Shown in pieces: positions 41,414 to 48,563 of a DNA stretch of 64,000 nucleotides. The DNA lies in assembly GCF_002197845.1 (NCBI RefSeq), contig NZ_NIDE01000005.1, forward strand, positions 868,001 to 932,000, written 5' to 3'. The notes below the pieces were generated by a model. It was given only the letters and a program-made list of their open reading frames with translations. It searched no databases and was not told where the DNA came from. A program made the position numbers and the translations under genes. The stretch's first letter is position 1; the number at the start of each line of letters is the position of its first letter. The DNA is from Fimbriiglobus ruber. Lineage in GTDB: Bacteria; Planctomycetota; Planctomycetia; Gemmatales; Gemmataceae.

Positions 41414-41496
41414 GGGCGTCCCCCGCTTCGCGGGTCGCGTGCTTCAGGGGTTTCGTCCTGCGGACCGGCTTTGCCGCCCTTACGCCCGACTGACGC
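41414..41496 (+). repeat. Interspersed multi-hairpin repeat, copy 6
   Basis: Begins GGGCGTCCCCCGCTTCGCGGG and ends CCGACTGACGC. Lies upstream of the relaxase gene on the side of the cassette array. Confidence 0.75.
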
Positions 41497-41602
41497 GGCG
41501 GTTCGCTTTCTCGGCATCAAGTCGGCCATGAGAGCGGTTTGGCCCTCGCTCCAACCGACTTGCGCACAACGGCAGGAACATCACACCCGTAGCGAGCCGC
41601 CT

Positions 41603-41920
41603 TCAGCTCTTGGGCCTAGCTGGCAAGTCTTCCACAAACACTTTAGCCTCGGCTAGGCCGACGCCAGTGGCTTCCCGGTAGAGCTTGATGGCTTCAATCT
41701 TGTTGCCGCGCTCCAAGGCCTCCATGACTCCGGCCGGTACTCCGGCCTTCGGGTCAAATGTCAGACCCGCATGCTTAAGGAGCAGATCGAGCTTTGCTTC
41801 GACGCGGGACAGCCTTGAGCTATCTCTGGGCTTGAGATAAACCGAGAGGCTGGAGGCCGCAATGATGGCAATAAACCCAATGATGAAGAAGTCCGAAGCA
41901 TCCAAAACAACAGCAAACAT
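41603..41920 (-). CDS. Cassette gene: membrane-anchored protein with L7/L12 C-terminal-like domain, 105 aa
   Basis: Residues 5-30 form one transmembrane helix (FFIIGFIAIIAASSLSVYL), followed by a coiled-coil-like stretch. The C-terminus IEAIKLYREATGVGLAEAK then VEDL matches the C-terminal domain of ribosomal protein L7/L12, a fold often reused in small membrane proteins. ATG 41920 sits 29 bases after attC-like site 1. No attC is visible downstream, so this may be the last, truncated cassette. Function unknown. Confidence 0.7.
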   Translation of the reverse strand: MFAVVLDASDFFIIGFIAIIAASSLSVYLKPRDSSRLSRVEAKLDLLLKHAGLTFDPKAGVPAGVMEALERGNKIEAIKLYREATGVGLAEAKVFVEDLPARPKS

Positions 41921-41948
41921 GAATGCTCTCCTTGTACATGGTCCAGTT

Positions 41949-42041
41949 GCCGAACGGCCAGGCTCAGCAGCCTCGCCACGGCCGACCCCACTCACAGACA
42001 AGACACTTGAGGCGGGATCTGCTACAGCGCATGGTTCGGCG
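41949..42041 (-). other. attC-like recombination site 1
   Basis: 93 bp with outer boxes GCCGAAC (41949-41955) and GTTCGGC (42034-42040), and inner arms CAGCAGCCTCGCC and GGCGGGATCTGCT that pair with an extra base on one side, as attC hairpins do. It begins 7 bases after the stop of the leftward gene at 42048, the normal position of attC in a gene cassette. Confidence 0.65.
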
Positions 42042-42047
42042 TCTGTG

Positions 42048-42479
42048 CTACAAGCTGAAGTTGAAGAAGTAAACAGTCAGGGTACCCGGCTGTTCCGAAT
42101 CCCCGAACATCAGGTTGATTGAGAAGCCCGGCTCCGACCACTCCGCCACACGCGGCTCCCGGAGCTGGCCGGGCTGCCACCAAGGCTCGCTCATCTGATG
42201 CGAGGTGACGTTTGAATAGCCGGTGTACGGCCCCACCCGGCCATCCTTCGGCATCCGGTCGAGGACGGCCGGCAGGTCGGCGGCCGGGATGTTGAACCGA
42301 CCGTAGGCCAACGGGTCGATCCCGGACTCGGTCCGGCATTCCAGCCCGGTAGCGGATGGCGGGACGGTGATCCGGGTTAGCCGCTGCACTTCGGCCGGGT
42401 CGGACACAGTGGCCGGCGTTACGCGCCCGCACCCGGCGAGGACGATAGCGGCCGCCGCAACAATCTGAACACTTCGCAC
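42048..42479 (-). CDS. Cassette gene: lipoprotein, 143 aa
   Basis: Signal peptide and lipobox VLAGC at residue 17. The mature protein is not recognised; it contains ESGIDPLAYGRFNIPAADLP and ends TLTVYFFNFSL. It starts 19 bases after attC-like site 2 and ends 7 bases before site 1, so it is a single-gene cassette. Predicted envelope location. Confidence 0.65.
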   Translation of the reverse strand: MRSVQIVAAAAIVLAGCGRVTPATVSDPAEVQRLTRITVPPSATGLECRTESGIDPLAYGRFNIPAADLPAVLDRMPKDGRVGPYTGYSNVTSHQMSEPWWQPGQLREPRVAEWSEPGFSINLMFGDSEQPGTLTVYFFNFSL

Positions 42480-42497
42480 CTCAGTCGGCCCTCCGTC

Positions 42498-42591
42498 ACC
42501 GAACGCCTGAGCTCAGCAGCCCCGCCGCTGGAGCAGCTACTCCCATACGACGCCGTCACGCGGCGGGGTCTGCTGGAACGTTTGGTTCGCC
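42498..42591 (-). other. attC-like recombination site 2
   Basis: 94 bp with outer boxes ACCGAAC (42498-42504) and GTTCGCC (42585-42591). Inner arms CAGCAGCCCCGCCGC and GCGGCGGGGTCTGCTG are complementary apart from one unpaired base. Immediately follows the stop of the gene at 42601 in the leftward direction. Confidence 0.65.
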
Positions 42592-42600
42592 GTGCCTTGG

Positions 42601-42954
42601 CTAGCTGAGGACGAAGTAGTCGTCGTCCGCCGTCCCGTCTAGTAGCGTGATGAGCCGGTAGTGTCCGACCGGCCGCAGCCCCCGGAAGTAAACGCCGGTA
42701 GCGTCAGGGACGTAAAGCCCCAGCCGCGTTTCCACGAACGGGTACGACAGGATGCCGTGGTCGAACACCAGCGCGCACCGCTCGAACACGATCTGGGTGT
42801 CGGCGAGGGCGAGTTCGCTGAGGTCGCCTTCCTCGGCCGACGATCGCAGCCACTCATGGCATGATGCCTCGGCCCGCCGCCGCAGGTCGTGGGCGTCGGC
42901 CAGGGTGAGCATCGCAGCGACCGCGTTCATGCCTTCGCAGGGCACCACCTCCAC
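42601..42954 (-). CDS. Cassette gene: unknown protein, 117 aa
   Basis: Contains ALVFDHGILSYPFVETRLGL and DATGVYFRGLRPVGHYRLIT, a beta-rich end; not recognised. GTG 42954 or ATG 42930 may be the start. Flanked by attC-like sites 2 and 3 with only 9 and 19 bases between, the layout of an integron cassette. Confidence 0.6.
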   Translation of the reverse strand: MEVVPCEGMNAVAAMLTLADAHDLRRRAEASCHEWLRSSAEEGDLSELALADTQIVFERCALVFDHGILSYPFVETRLGLYVPDATGVYFRGLRPVGHYRLITLLDGTADDDYFVLS

Positions 42955-42973
42955 ACCTCCGAAGCCTTCTTCC

Positions 42974-43066
42974 GCCGAACGCTCGAACTCGCAACCCCGC
43001 CGCTGGAACGACTACACCCATATGGAGACGTCGCGCGGTGGAGTCTGCTGCATTGCTTGGTTCGGC
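42974..43066 (-). other. attC-like recombination site 3
   Basis: 93 bp with perfect outer boxes GCCGAAC (42974-42980) and GTTCGGC (43060-43066), inner arms CAACCCCGCCGC and GCGGTGGAGTCTG, and a variable loop. Same architecture and length as sites 1 and 2. Confidence 0.65.
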
Positions 43067-43123
43067 GACATGTGCTTCAATGCCGGGGCAGCCGCTCCTC
43101 GGAGGAGGATATGGCCCACATAA

Positions 43124-43390
43124 CTAAAATGTCCCCTTCGGCATTGCATCTTCCGCCGGACGAGTCCTCTCAAGCATCTGTCGGAACTCTTGAAGAGGAA
43201 CTCCAACAGCTTTCGCACCCAGACTTTCCTGTTGCGAGGGCGAAATAGGCGAGTTGCCATATCGAACGTCTGCGCTCAATTTGCCATCAACGTAAACATT
43301 ACAGACAACAGCGTGCTCGTCTGTTCTGCCAGTCCAGCATTTTACCCAGTCGAAAGCGATCTTGCGGCCGAGATAGTCAATTTCTGGCAT
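43124..43390 (-). CDS. Cassette gene: unknown protein, 88 aa
   Basis: Reads MPEIDYLGRKIAFDWVKCWT then CNVYVDGKLSADVRYGNSPI; one small alpha/beta domain, not recognised. ATG 43390 is preferred over a start 66 bases upstream because it lies just after the half attC site (43429-43435). Its stop is followed by attC-like site 3. Confidence 0.6.
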   Translation of the reverse strand: MPEIDYLGRKIAFDWVKCWTGRTDEHAVVCNVYVDGKLSADVRYGNSPISPSQQESLGAKAVGVPLQEFRQMLERTRPAEDAMPKGTF

Positions 43391-43670
43391 TGTGAGTCTC
43401 TGTGAGTATGCGGCCGATGCCGTCCGCTGCCGAACGCCCAACTTTAGTAGTGCCACCGCAGGAGTAACCTTGCCCAGGAGGAGCCGTCGTGTGGCCCTGC
43501 TTTCTTCGCGAATACTCTCAAAATCCTTTCGTCAAAGTGTACCAGAGCGGCCACGCTTTCGCCACCTGTTGCTGCGGAATTCGAGTTAGCCGCTCGGCAC
43601 GTTACGCCATCTCTTTTCCCTGCACGCCCCGCATCCCGACCAGGGACACTGAAGCAACATCCCGTCCCGT
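43391..43670. other. Half attC-like box and gene-free stretch
   Basis: GCCGAACGCC at 43429-43438 matches the outer box of the neighbouring attC-like sites, but no matching partner box with complementary arms is found within 100 bp; GTTAGCC at 43585-43591 is a weak candidate. Probably the proximal end of the cassette array. A leftward frame ending near 43444 (VAALVHFDERILRVF) is weakly protein-like. Confidence 0.35.
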
Positions 43671-43723
43671 CAACAGGAATAGCGGTGTATTCCCTGAAGG
43701 GCCCCTTTCCGCGATTCCTGTTG
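43671..43723 (+). promoter_or_regulatory. Large hairpin upstream of the 43803 gene
   Basis: Arms CAACAGGAATagCGG (43671-43685) and CCGcgATTCCTGTTG (43709-43723) pair except for two bases; the loop contains a small CCC-TGAA-GGG stem. It may be an operator or a regulatory leader element. Confidence 0.4.
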
Positions 43724-43802
43724 CCCGGCCGGGAACCCAGCCGCTTCGGACGTTCTCCCATCGGGACGCATTCAAGCGTGCCGGAACAGAAGGAGAAAGA
43801 CC

Positions 43803-44063
43803 ATGACCAACTCACCCGCTCACAAAATCCGCATCGGCAGCGTCTCAGCGATCATCTGGCGCAACCCAAGCGAGAAAGGTGCCTGGTACAGCCTGCAAAT
43901 CACCCGGAGCTACAAGAACGGCGATGACGAATGGCGGAACACCGACGCTTTGGGGTACGACGACGCCCTGACCGCCGCGAAACTCCTCGATCTCGCTCAT
44001 ACCTGGATTACGCATCAGCTCGAAGCTGACCGGAAGGGCCGGAAAGAGGTCCAGGCGGCTTAG
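43803..44063 (+). CDS. Small conserved accessory-element protein, 86 aa
   Basis: Reads GSVSAIIWRNPSEKGAWYSL then ITRSYKNGDDEWRNTDALGY and a helix ending in AHTWI. I recognise the pattern (W-x-N-x4-G, SY/LYKDGD-W, D-L-x-A-x2-L-A-W) from small proteins found next to mobile elements in several phyla; no function is known. ATG preceded by GAAGGAGAAAG. Confidence 0.65.
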   Translation: MTNSPAHKIRIGSVSAIIWRNPSEKGAWYSLQITRSYKNGDDEWRNTDALGYDDALTAAKLLDLAHTWITHQLEADRKGRKEVQAA

Positions 44064-44113
44064 CGGATCAACCGGGCGGTTCGTTTCGGCGAATCGTCCG
44101 GTTATCAAACCAT

Positions 44114-44142
44114 TTGACAATCGGACACGACCGCGCTACGGT
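44114..44142 (+). promoter_or_regulatory. Promoter of the DUF2786 operon
   Basis: TTGACA (44114-44119), 17 bp ending in CGC, TACGGT (44137-44142). The best match to the shared promoter design. Confidence 0.65.
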
Positions 44143-44167
44143 GCGGTACCAACAGCAAGGAGGCATT

Positions 44168-44899
44168 ATGGAATCAATCATCACTCGGATACAAAAGCTA
44201 TTAGCTCTCGGCGAGCGTGGCGGAACAGAGGCGGAGGCGGATTCCGCAATGCGGAAGGTCCACGAGCTGCTCGCCAGGCACAACCTGTCGCTCGATGATG
44301 TGAAAGGCGTTCCCCTTGAGGAAGGCTACGCCGAAGACCTCACCGAAGCGTCGAGCCGGCAACTCTGGCAGGACCACATTTGGAGCGCCGTGGCGAAGCT
44401 CTACTTCTGTCGGCATTTCAAACGAACTGGTCGCTCAGGCATCCACCACATGGTAATCGGCAAGCCGTCCAACATAGCTGTAGTGAAGTACATCACGGCC
44501 TACCTGATCCGAACGGGCGACGCACTCGCCAAGGAAGCAGCCGCGGGACACGACTCCAAACAAACCTTCATAAATTCATTCCGGAAGGGGTTCGCGTGCC
44601 GCATCTACGGCCGGGTCGATGAAGAAATCAAAAATGCTCGCGCGGGGAAGATGACCGACAGCTCGACCGGACGGACGTTGATCGTACTGCCCGTATACGA
44701 AAAGGCCAACCGCGACATCGCAGGCTTCCTGGCGAGCCACGGCATGCACCCGAGGGACGCGCGAAGCCGGCTGGCTATCAGCGACCGTGCAGGCTTCGTC
44801 GCCGGACGTGAGGCGGCCAATACTGTGTCGCTCGCCACCAATGCCGTAGGACTGGCCGGGGTTCGGCAGATTGCCGGACAGGGCGGAGATGGCGCATGA
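44168..44899 (+). CDS. DUF2786 domain protein, 243 aa
   Basis: Residues 1-42 match DUF2786 (IITRIQKLLALGERGGTEAE then MRKVHELLARHNLSLDDV). The rest fits the domain that usually follows it in plasmid and phage proteins (HHMVIGKPSNIAVVKYITAY, SFRKGFACRIYGRV). ATG preceded by AAGGAGG. Function unknown; often on mobile elements. First gene of a five-gene operon. Confidence 0.8.
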   Translation: MESIITRIQKLLALGERGGTEAEADSAMRKVHELLARHNLSLDDVKGVPLEEGYAEDLTEASSRQLWQDHIWSAVAKLYFCRHFKRTGRSGIHHMVIGKPSNIAVVKYITAYLIRTGDALAKEAAAGHDSKQTFINSFRKGFACRIYGRVDEEIKNARAGKMTDSSTGRTLIVLPVYEKANRDIAGFLASHGMHPRDARSRLAISDRAGFVAGREAANTVSLATNAVGLAGVRQIAGQGGDGA

Positions 44900-45099
44900 C
44901 CCCCGCCGAATTCCGCACGCTCGCGGAGCGGCTCGCCGGTCCCCACTGGAAGTCCCGCCTTGGCCCAATGATCGGCAAGTGCCGCACTCAGGTCTGGGAA
45001 TACGACAGCGGAGAGCGGAAAGTGCCGAAGACGGTCGAGAAGCTGATGAGGCTGCTCAGCCAGTCACCTGACTCAACCCACCAACCAAGGAAGGAATGA
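44896..45099 (+). CDS. Small helix-turn-helix protein, 67 aa (paralogue 2 of 3)
   Basis: Reads TPAEFRTLAERLAGPHWKSR then CRTQVWEYDSGERKVPKTVE; aligns with 32418-32582 and 48376-48555. Coupled by ATGA. Probably a small DNA-binding regulator. Confidence 0.6.
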   Translation: MTPAEFRTLAERLAGPHWKSRLGPMIGKCRTQVWEYDSGERKVPKTVEKLMRLLSQSPDSTHQPRKE

Positions 45100-45539
45100 C
45101 CATGACGACAGAGATGAAGCCGACAGCGGGACCGTGGGAGTACGTTAAATCAACCTATAAGGATAACTCTGCTCATCATTTCGTAGGATACAACCGGCAT
45201 GGTGATACTGTGTTAACTGTTTGCAAACTAGTGCAGCCCCTGGCGAATGCGAGTATTGAAGCCAACGCTCGCATCATCGCCGAAGCCGGCACCGTTTGTC
45301 ACGAGACAGGCCTCACGCCACGTCAGCTTGCTGAGCAGCGGCAGGAGTTGCTGGAAGCGTTGGAAGCGTTCTGTGAAGAAGAACCGCGCGTAGCATCGGA
45401 AATCGACGGCGACGTTTCCTGTCCTTATTGCGGGGCCTACTTGCAAGTCGATGAGCCGCACAGCGGTGACTGCCCTTGGATCAGAGGTAAAGCCGCCATC
45501 CTCAAGGCCCGAGGTGAGAACGCGGAGATGGCTGTATGA
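45096..45539 (+). CDS. Unknown phage-type protein, 147 aa
   Basis: The start KPTAGPWEYVKSTYKDNS and middle IEANARIIAEAG follow the TAGPW...ANARLI pattern of a common small phage protein. A CPYCG...C pair near residue 107 adds a zinc knuckle. Coupled by 4-nt overlaps at both ends. Function unknown. Confidence 0.65.
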   Translation: MTMTTEMKPTAGPWEYVKSTYKDNSAHHFVGYNRHGDTVLTVCKLVQPLANASIEANARIIAEAGTVCHETGLTPRQLAEQRQELLEALEAFCEEEPRVASEIDGDVSCPYCGAYLQVDEPHSGDCPWIRGKAAILKARGENAEMAV

Positions 45540-45910
45540 CCGGGAAGCCGATCGAGAATTTAGATACGTGCAGAAGGGCATTCGAGGAATGGATTGAATC
45601 ACTGCCTGATGGAGCATTTCGACAGAGAACCGATGTGCGAGAACTCTTTGCTTGGCAGGCGTGGCGTGCTGCCTGGAAGACCCGCCCAAAGCCGGACTGT
45701 GCTACACCTACCGAGAACGACTTCCTTGCCGACGTTGTGGTGAAGAGAATCCAGGCGTGGGAGAAGTCAGATCATACTGCAACCGGCTTGCGTTGCGAAA
45801 TGGCTTATTTACTAAAAGCAATAGATGATCCTCATCAATTCAAGCTGCACTACTCTGAATGGCTGCGAACTGCCGGACAGACCTGGGCAGATAGCCGGAG
45901 GCGGGGATGA
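45536..45910 (+). CDS. Unknown phage-type protein, 124 aa
   Basis: The pattern CRRAFEEWIESLPDGAF then LFAWQAWRAAW is common in small phage proteins of unknown function. Coupled by ATGA on both sides. Confidence 0.6.
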   Translation: MTGKPIENLDTCRRAFEEWIESLPDGAFRQRTDVRELFAWQAWRAAWKTRPKPDCATPTENDFLADVVVKRIQAWEKSDHTATGLRCEMAYLLKAIDDPHQFKLHYSEWLRTAGQTWADSRRRG

Positions 45911-46203
45911 CTCGGTTCTTCTACTCCGATGCCCTCGCCGCTGCGTGGATGGCCCGGGAGTATGGGATGACATTCAATGATTGGCCGATCAGGGCAGTGA
46001 AAGACATTCTTTCCTTTGCGGGCGACAGGCTCTACCTCCATTTTGGGAGCCTCGAACTACTGACACCGCAGGAAGGCGATCTGGTGTTCGCGGAAGGGGG
46101 CATCATGGAACCTGGAACGTTCGATCCGGGTGAGATTGCGTGCGGGGTCTACCGCATCATCCTGCGAAATGGGAAGGTCTTCCACTGGCCGCAGGCCGAG
46201 TGA
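45907..46203 (+). CDS. Unknown phage-type protein, 98 aa
   Basis: Reads FYSDALAAAWMAREYGMTFN then LYLHFGSLELLTPQEGDLVF, matching a small phage/plasmid protein type beginning F-Y-x-D-P-L-A-A-A-W-M. Last gene of the DUF2786 operon. Function unknown. Confidence 0.6.
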   Translation: MTRFFYSDALAAAWMAREYGMTFNDWPIRAVKDILSFAGDRLYLHFGSLELLTPQEGDLVFAEGGIMEPGTFDPGEIACGVYRIILRNGKVFHWPQAE

Positions 46204-46237
46204 CCGGATTCGTCCGGAAGATCGGGTTTACCACAGG

Positions 46238-46266
46238 TTGACGGTCACCACTCTCGTTCCTAACCT
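46238..46266 (+). promoter_or_regulatory. Promoter of the 46308 gene
   Basis: TTGACG (46238-46243), 17 bp, TAACCT (46261-46266). Confidence 0.5.
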
Positions 46267-46307
46267 TCTTTTTTCTTCGGTCAGAATGGAGTTTCGGGAG
46301 GTTCGAG

Positions 46308-46532
46308 ATGACGTTCACGGAGGCAGTGGCTGCGTTATGGGCGAAGCACCCCAAGGCAGAGCTGAGCCCCTCAGTCAAGCGAGGGAAGGCGTTCGCCCGC
46401 GCGGCCCGGGTCGATTTTAAGGTGGAGAAGGGAGTGTATGTCGGGCGGGACACCGACGGGACGGAAGTGATGGTTTATTTCAATGACACCGCCGATGTGA
46501 TCGCTTGTACTGAGATCGAGCCGGATGAGTGA
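46308..46532 (+). CDS. Small unknown protein, 74 aa
   Basis: Reads TFTEAVAALWAKHPKAELSP then VEKGVYVGRDTDGTEVMVYF; one small alpha/beta domain. Own promoter and GGGAGG ribosome site. Followed by a repeat copy. Not recognised. Confidence 0.6.
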   Translation: MTFTEAVAALWAKHPKAELSPSVKRGKAFARAARVDFKVEKGVYVGRDTDGTEVMVYFNDTADVIACTEIEPDE

Positions 46533-46542
46533 CTGAAGATCG

Positions 46543-46623
46543 GGGCGTCCCCCTTCGGGTCGCGTGCTGCGTGGGTTCGCTTCGCTCCGTGCTTCGCACC
46601 AGGCCACTACGCCCGCTGACGCG
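46543..46623 (+). repeat. Interspersed multi-hairpin repeat, copy 7
   Basis: Begins GGGCGTCCCCCTTCGGGTCG and ends CCCGCTGACGC; contains GCTTCGCTCCGTGCTTCGC. Between convergent genes. Confidence 0.75.
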
Positions 46624-46694
46624 GGGAAAGGGGGTTCAGGGGGGAGCGGACCCCGCGGCCGGGTCCGGGGCAGCGGCGGGTTAGGCCCGACAAC

Positions 46695-47114
46695 CTATTG
46701 GTCCACCATACGGCCGATCGTCTCAACGTGCCGCTGTGCCACAGCCCGCAACTCGGCCTCCTGCTGCTTCTCCGATTCCGTCAGTTCGTACCTCTTCTCG
46801 GCCAGCAACCGCTCGTACAGCTCCAACTCGCCGGCCTTGGCTGCGCGGTAGCCGTCCACCTCTTGGAGGGCTGCCGTTCCGATGGGCTGCTGGGTGGCAA
46901 GGTACGAATCGACGGCGGCCAGTTGGTCGCGGGCGAACAGCACCCGGAACCGCACCTTCCGCTCCGGGTCCGGGACACCCTTGAGTTGGTCATCGTAGCG
47001 ATGGCCGAGCGAGGCGACTGTCGCCTCCAAGAACTGCTTGAGGGACTGCTTCTCCCCTCGGCTGCAGCCAGCCACTGCTACCAAGAGAAGACAGCCGACC
47101 ACCGCTCGTGCCAT
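46695..47114 (-). CDS. Lipoprotein with helical body, 139 aa
   Basis: Lipobox VAGC at residue 17 after CLLLVAV; the mature protein is helical (YERLLAEKRYELTESEKQQE). ATG 47114 gives a normal signal peptide; the open frame continues upstream but without a signal. Predicted envelope protein, unknown function. Confidence 0.65.
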   Translation of the reverse strand: MARAVVGCLLLVAVAGCSRGEKQSLKQFLEATVASLGHRYDDQLKGVPDPERKVRFRVLFARDQLAAVDSYLATQQPIGTAALQEVDGYRAAKAGELELYERLLAEKRYELTESEKQQEAELRAVAQRHVETIGRMVDQ

Positions 47115-47216
47115 CCGTCTGCCCTCCGGGGCCGAACCAGTAATTGGTTTGTCGCCAACCAAACTAACACCGCTCGCGATCAACTGCAATCGACCGGCGT
47201 AACTTCTTGAGTCGTA

Positions 47217-47846
47217 TCACGTCTTCCCGAGGCATAAATCGACCACCCAGCAACCTCTGACGTGAGGTCCAGGCCCCCGACAGTGGGTCAGGATGTCCTC
47301 GTTGTCACACCCGGCGTCCTGGAGGGCGTCGGCAAGCACGGGCATGCGGTCGAAGGCGCGGTCTTCGTAGATGCCCTTCGCGAGGGAAAGAACGGTGGGG
47401 GTGAGGTAGGAGGGGTTGAACGTGATGGGGCGGAAGGGGTTGCCGAAAATGCAGCGGAACACCTCGGCCATCCGCTTCAACCGCCGGGCGTTGTCCCAGT
47501 CCTGATCGATCAGAATACCCACGACCTCTGCCAAGGAGTCGTGAGCTCGGAGCAAGTCCCCGTCGGCGGCATGCCCGGCAACGCACCTGCAGCGGTTCGC
47601 GGCCGCGCCCATGAGGTAGTCGGCCCCAGGGTCCAGCCCACCAAGGTCATCGGACGCGATCTCTCCATCCGTCACCCGTTCTGACCACGCGACTCCATCC
47701 CGGCTATAGCCAGGCCGCATCAGATCACGATCCGACCGACAGAGGGCGATCGCCGCCATCGCCAGTTGCCGGCCGGTTGCCAGGCCTCGCACGTACGCGA
47801 CCAGTGGGGTAGGTTCTGTCGCCGCTAGCCACTCCTCTTCCGTCAT
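47217..47846 (-). CDS. Gemmataceae MT-E-EW family protein, 209 aa
   Basis: Starts MTEEEWLAATEPTPLVAYVR and ends HCRGPGPHVRGCWVVDLCLG; third member of the family in this window (others at 26926 and 27595). Same length class and same conserved ends. Function unknown. Confidence 0.75.
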   Translation of the reverse strand: MTEEEWLAATEPTPLVAYVRGLATGRQLAMAAIALCRSDRDLMRPGYSRDGVAWSERVTDGEIASDDLGGLDPGADYLMGAAANRCRCVAGHAADGDLLRAHDSLAEVVGILIDQDWDNARRLKRMAEVFRCIFGNPFRPITFNPSYLTPTVLSLAKGIYEDRAFDRMPVLADALQDAGCDNEDILTHCRGPGPHVRGCWVVDLCLGKT

Positions 47847-47889
47847 CGGTTGCCCTCCTCGTGGGATTCTACCGTGTTTTCAGAGGTTT

Positions 47890-47970
47890 GGGCGTTTCCC
47901 CTTCGGGGTCACCACCTGCGCGACTCGCCCTGCTCGGTCCTGCGGACTGAATCCCTCCGCCGGCTGACGC
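47890..47970 (+). repeat. Interspersed multi-hairpin repeat, copy 8
   Basis: Begins GGGCGTTTCCCCTTCGGGG and ends CCGGCTGACGC; contains GGTCCTGCGGACT. Lies between divergent genes, directly before the promoter at 47981. Confidence 0.75.
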
Positions 47971-47980
47971 GAGAAAGTTC

Positions 47981-48010
47981 TCGACAAAGGGCAACTGCCC
48001 GCGCTACTCT
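47981..48010 (+). promoter_or_regulatory. Promoter of the 48056 HTH operon
   Basis: TCGACA or CGACAA (from 47981/47982), 17-18 bp ending in CGCGC, TACTCT (48005-48010), followed by a leader with the GGGC/GCCC hairpin and GAACCAGTGAGG shared with 29920-29963. Confidence 0.5.
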
Positions 48011-48055
48011 TCGCCCACGCATGGGCAATCAAGCCCGGCGAACCAGTGAGGAACG

Positions 48056-48379
48056 ATGGGACTGATAACGGTTGAGGAGCTGTTCGAAGGGCCTTGGGGC
48101 ATCATGGCCGACAGGAGAGCGGAAATCGAAGAGGGCAGCTGGGGGGCACGGGATCGCATCTATGCGGAAGAGATCGAGAAGCGATTCCTACCGATCGGCA
48201 AGGCTGCGGAGCTGCTCGGCTGCCACGAGTCGACCGCGAGGAATGTACTTCGCGAACAAGACGCCCGGTTCATAAAGAAGGGTCTCGCCTATCTCTATTA
48301 CCGGCCGGATGTGGACAAAGCAAAGACACTTCGCGCAGAGAAGCTCGGTAAGAAGACCAAGCCGGCAGAGGCAGCATGA
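48056..48379 (+). CDS. Helix-turn-helix protein, 107 aa
   Basis: The HTH is RFLPIGKAAELLGCHESTAR near residues 44-63, of the excisionase/MerR-like type, followed by a wing-like stretch AYLYYRPDVDKAK and a basic tail. Probably a DNA-binding regulator; coupled by ATGA to another small HTH gene. Confidence 0.65.
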   Translation: MGLITVEELFEGPWGIMADRRAEIEEGSWGARDRIYAEEIEKRFLPIGKAAELLGCHESTARNVLREQDARFIKKGLAYLYYRPDVDKAKTLRAEKLGKKTKPAEAA

Positions 48380-48555
48380 CCCCCGAAGAACTTTGCAAAG
48401 CCGGCGAAGGCCTGTTCGGTCTGAAGTGGCAAACCGCTCTTGCGAGAGTTCTACCCGTGAACCCACGAACAGTTCGCAGGTGGCTCTCGGGAGACAGAAA
48501 GATCCACCCGGCGATAGCGGAGAGAATCAAGTCATTGTCTCCTCCGGGAGGGTGA
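48376..48555 (+). CDS. Small helix-turn-helix protein, 59 aa (paralogue 3 of 3)
   Basis: Reads TPEELCKAGEGLFGLKWQTA then VNPRTVRRWLSGDRKIHPAI. Clear paralogue of 32418-32582 (RTIRRWKSGE) and 44896-45099. Likely DNA binding. Confidence 0.65.
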   Translation: MTPEELCKAGEGLFGLKWQTALARVLPVNPRTVRRWLSGDRKIHPAIAERIKSLSPPGG

Positions 48556-48563
48556 GGAGGTAT

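Noticed and set aside
43429-43591. Fourth full attC site
   Set aside because: Only one outer box matches; the inner arms are not complementary and the span would be 163 bp, unlike the 93-94 bp of the other sites.
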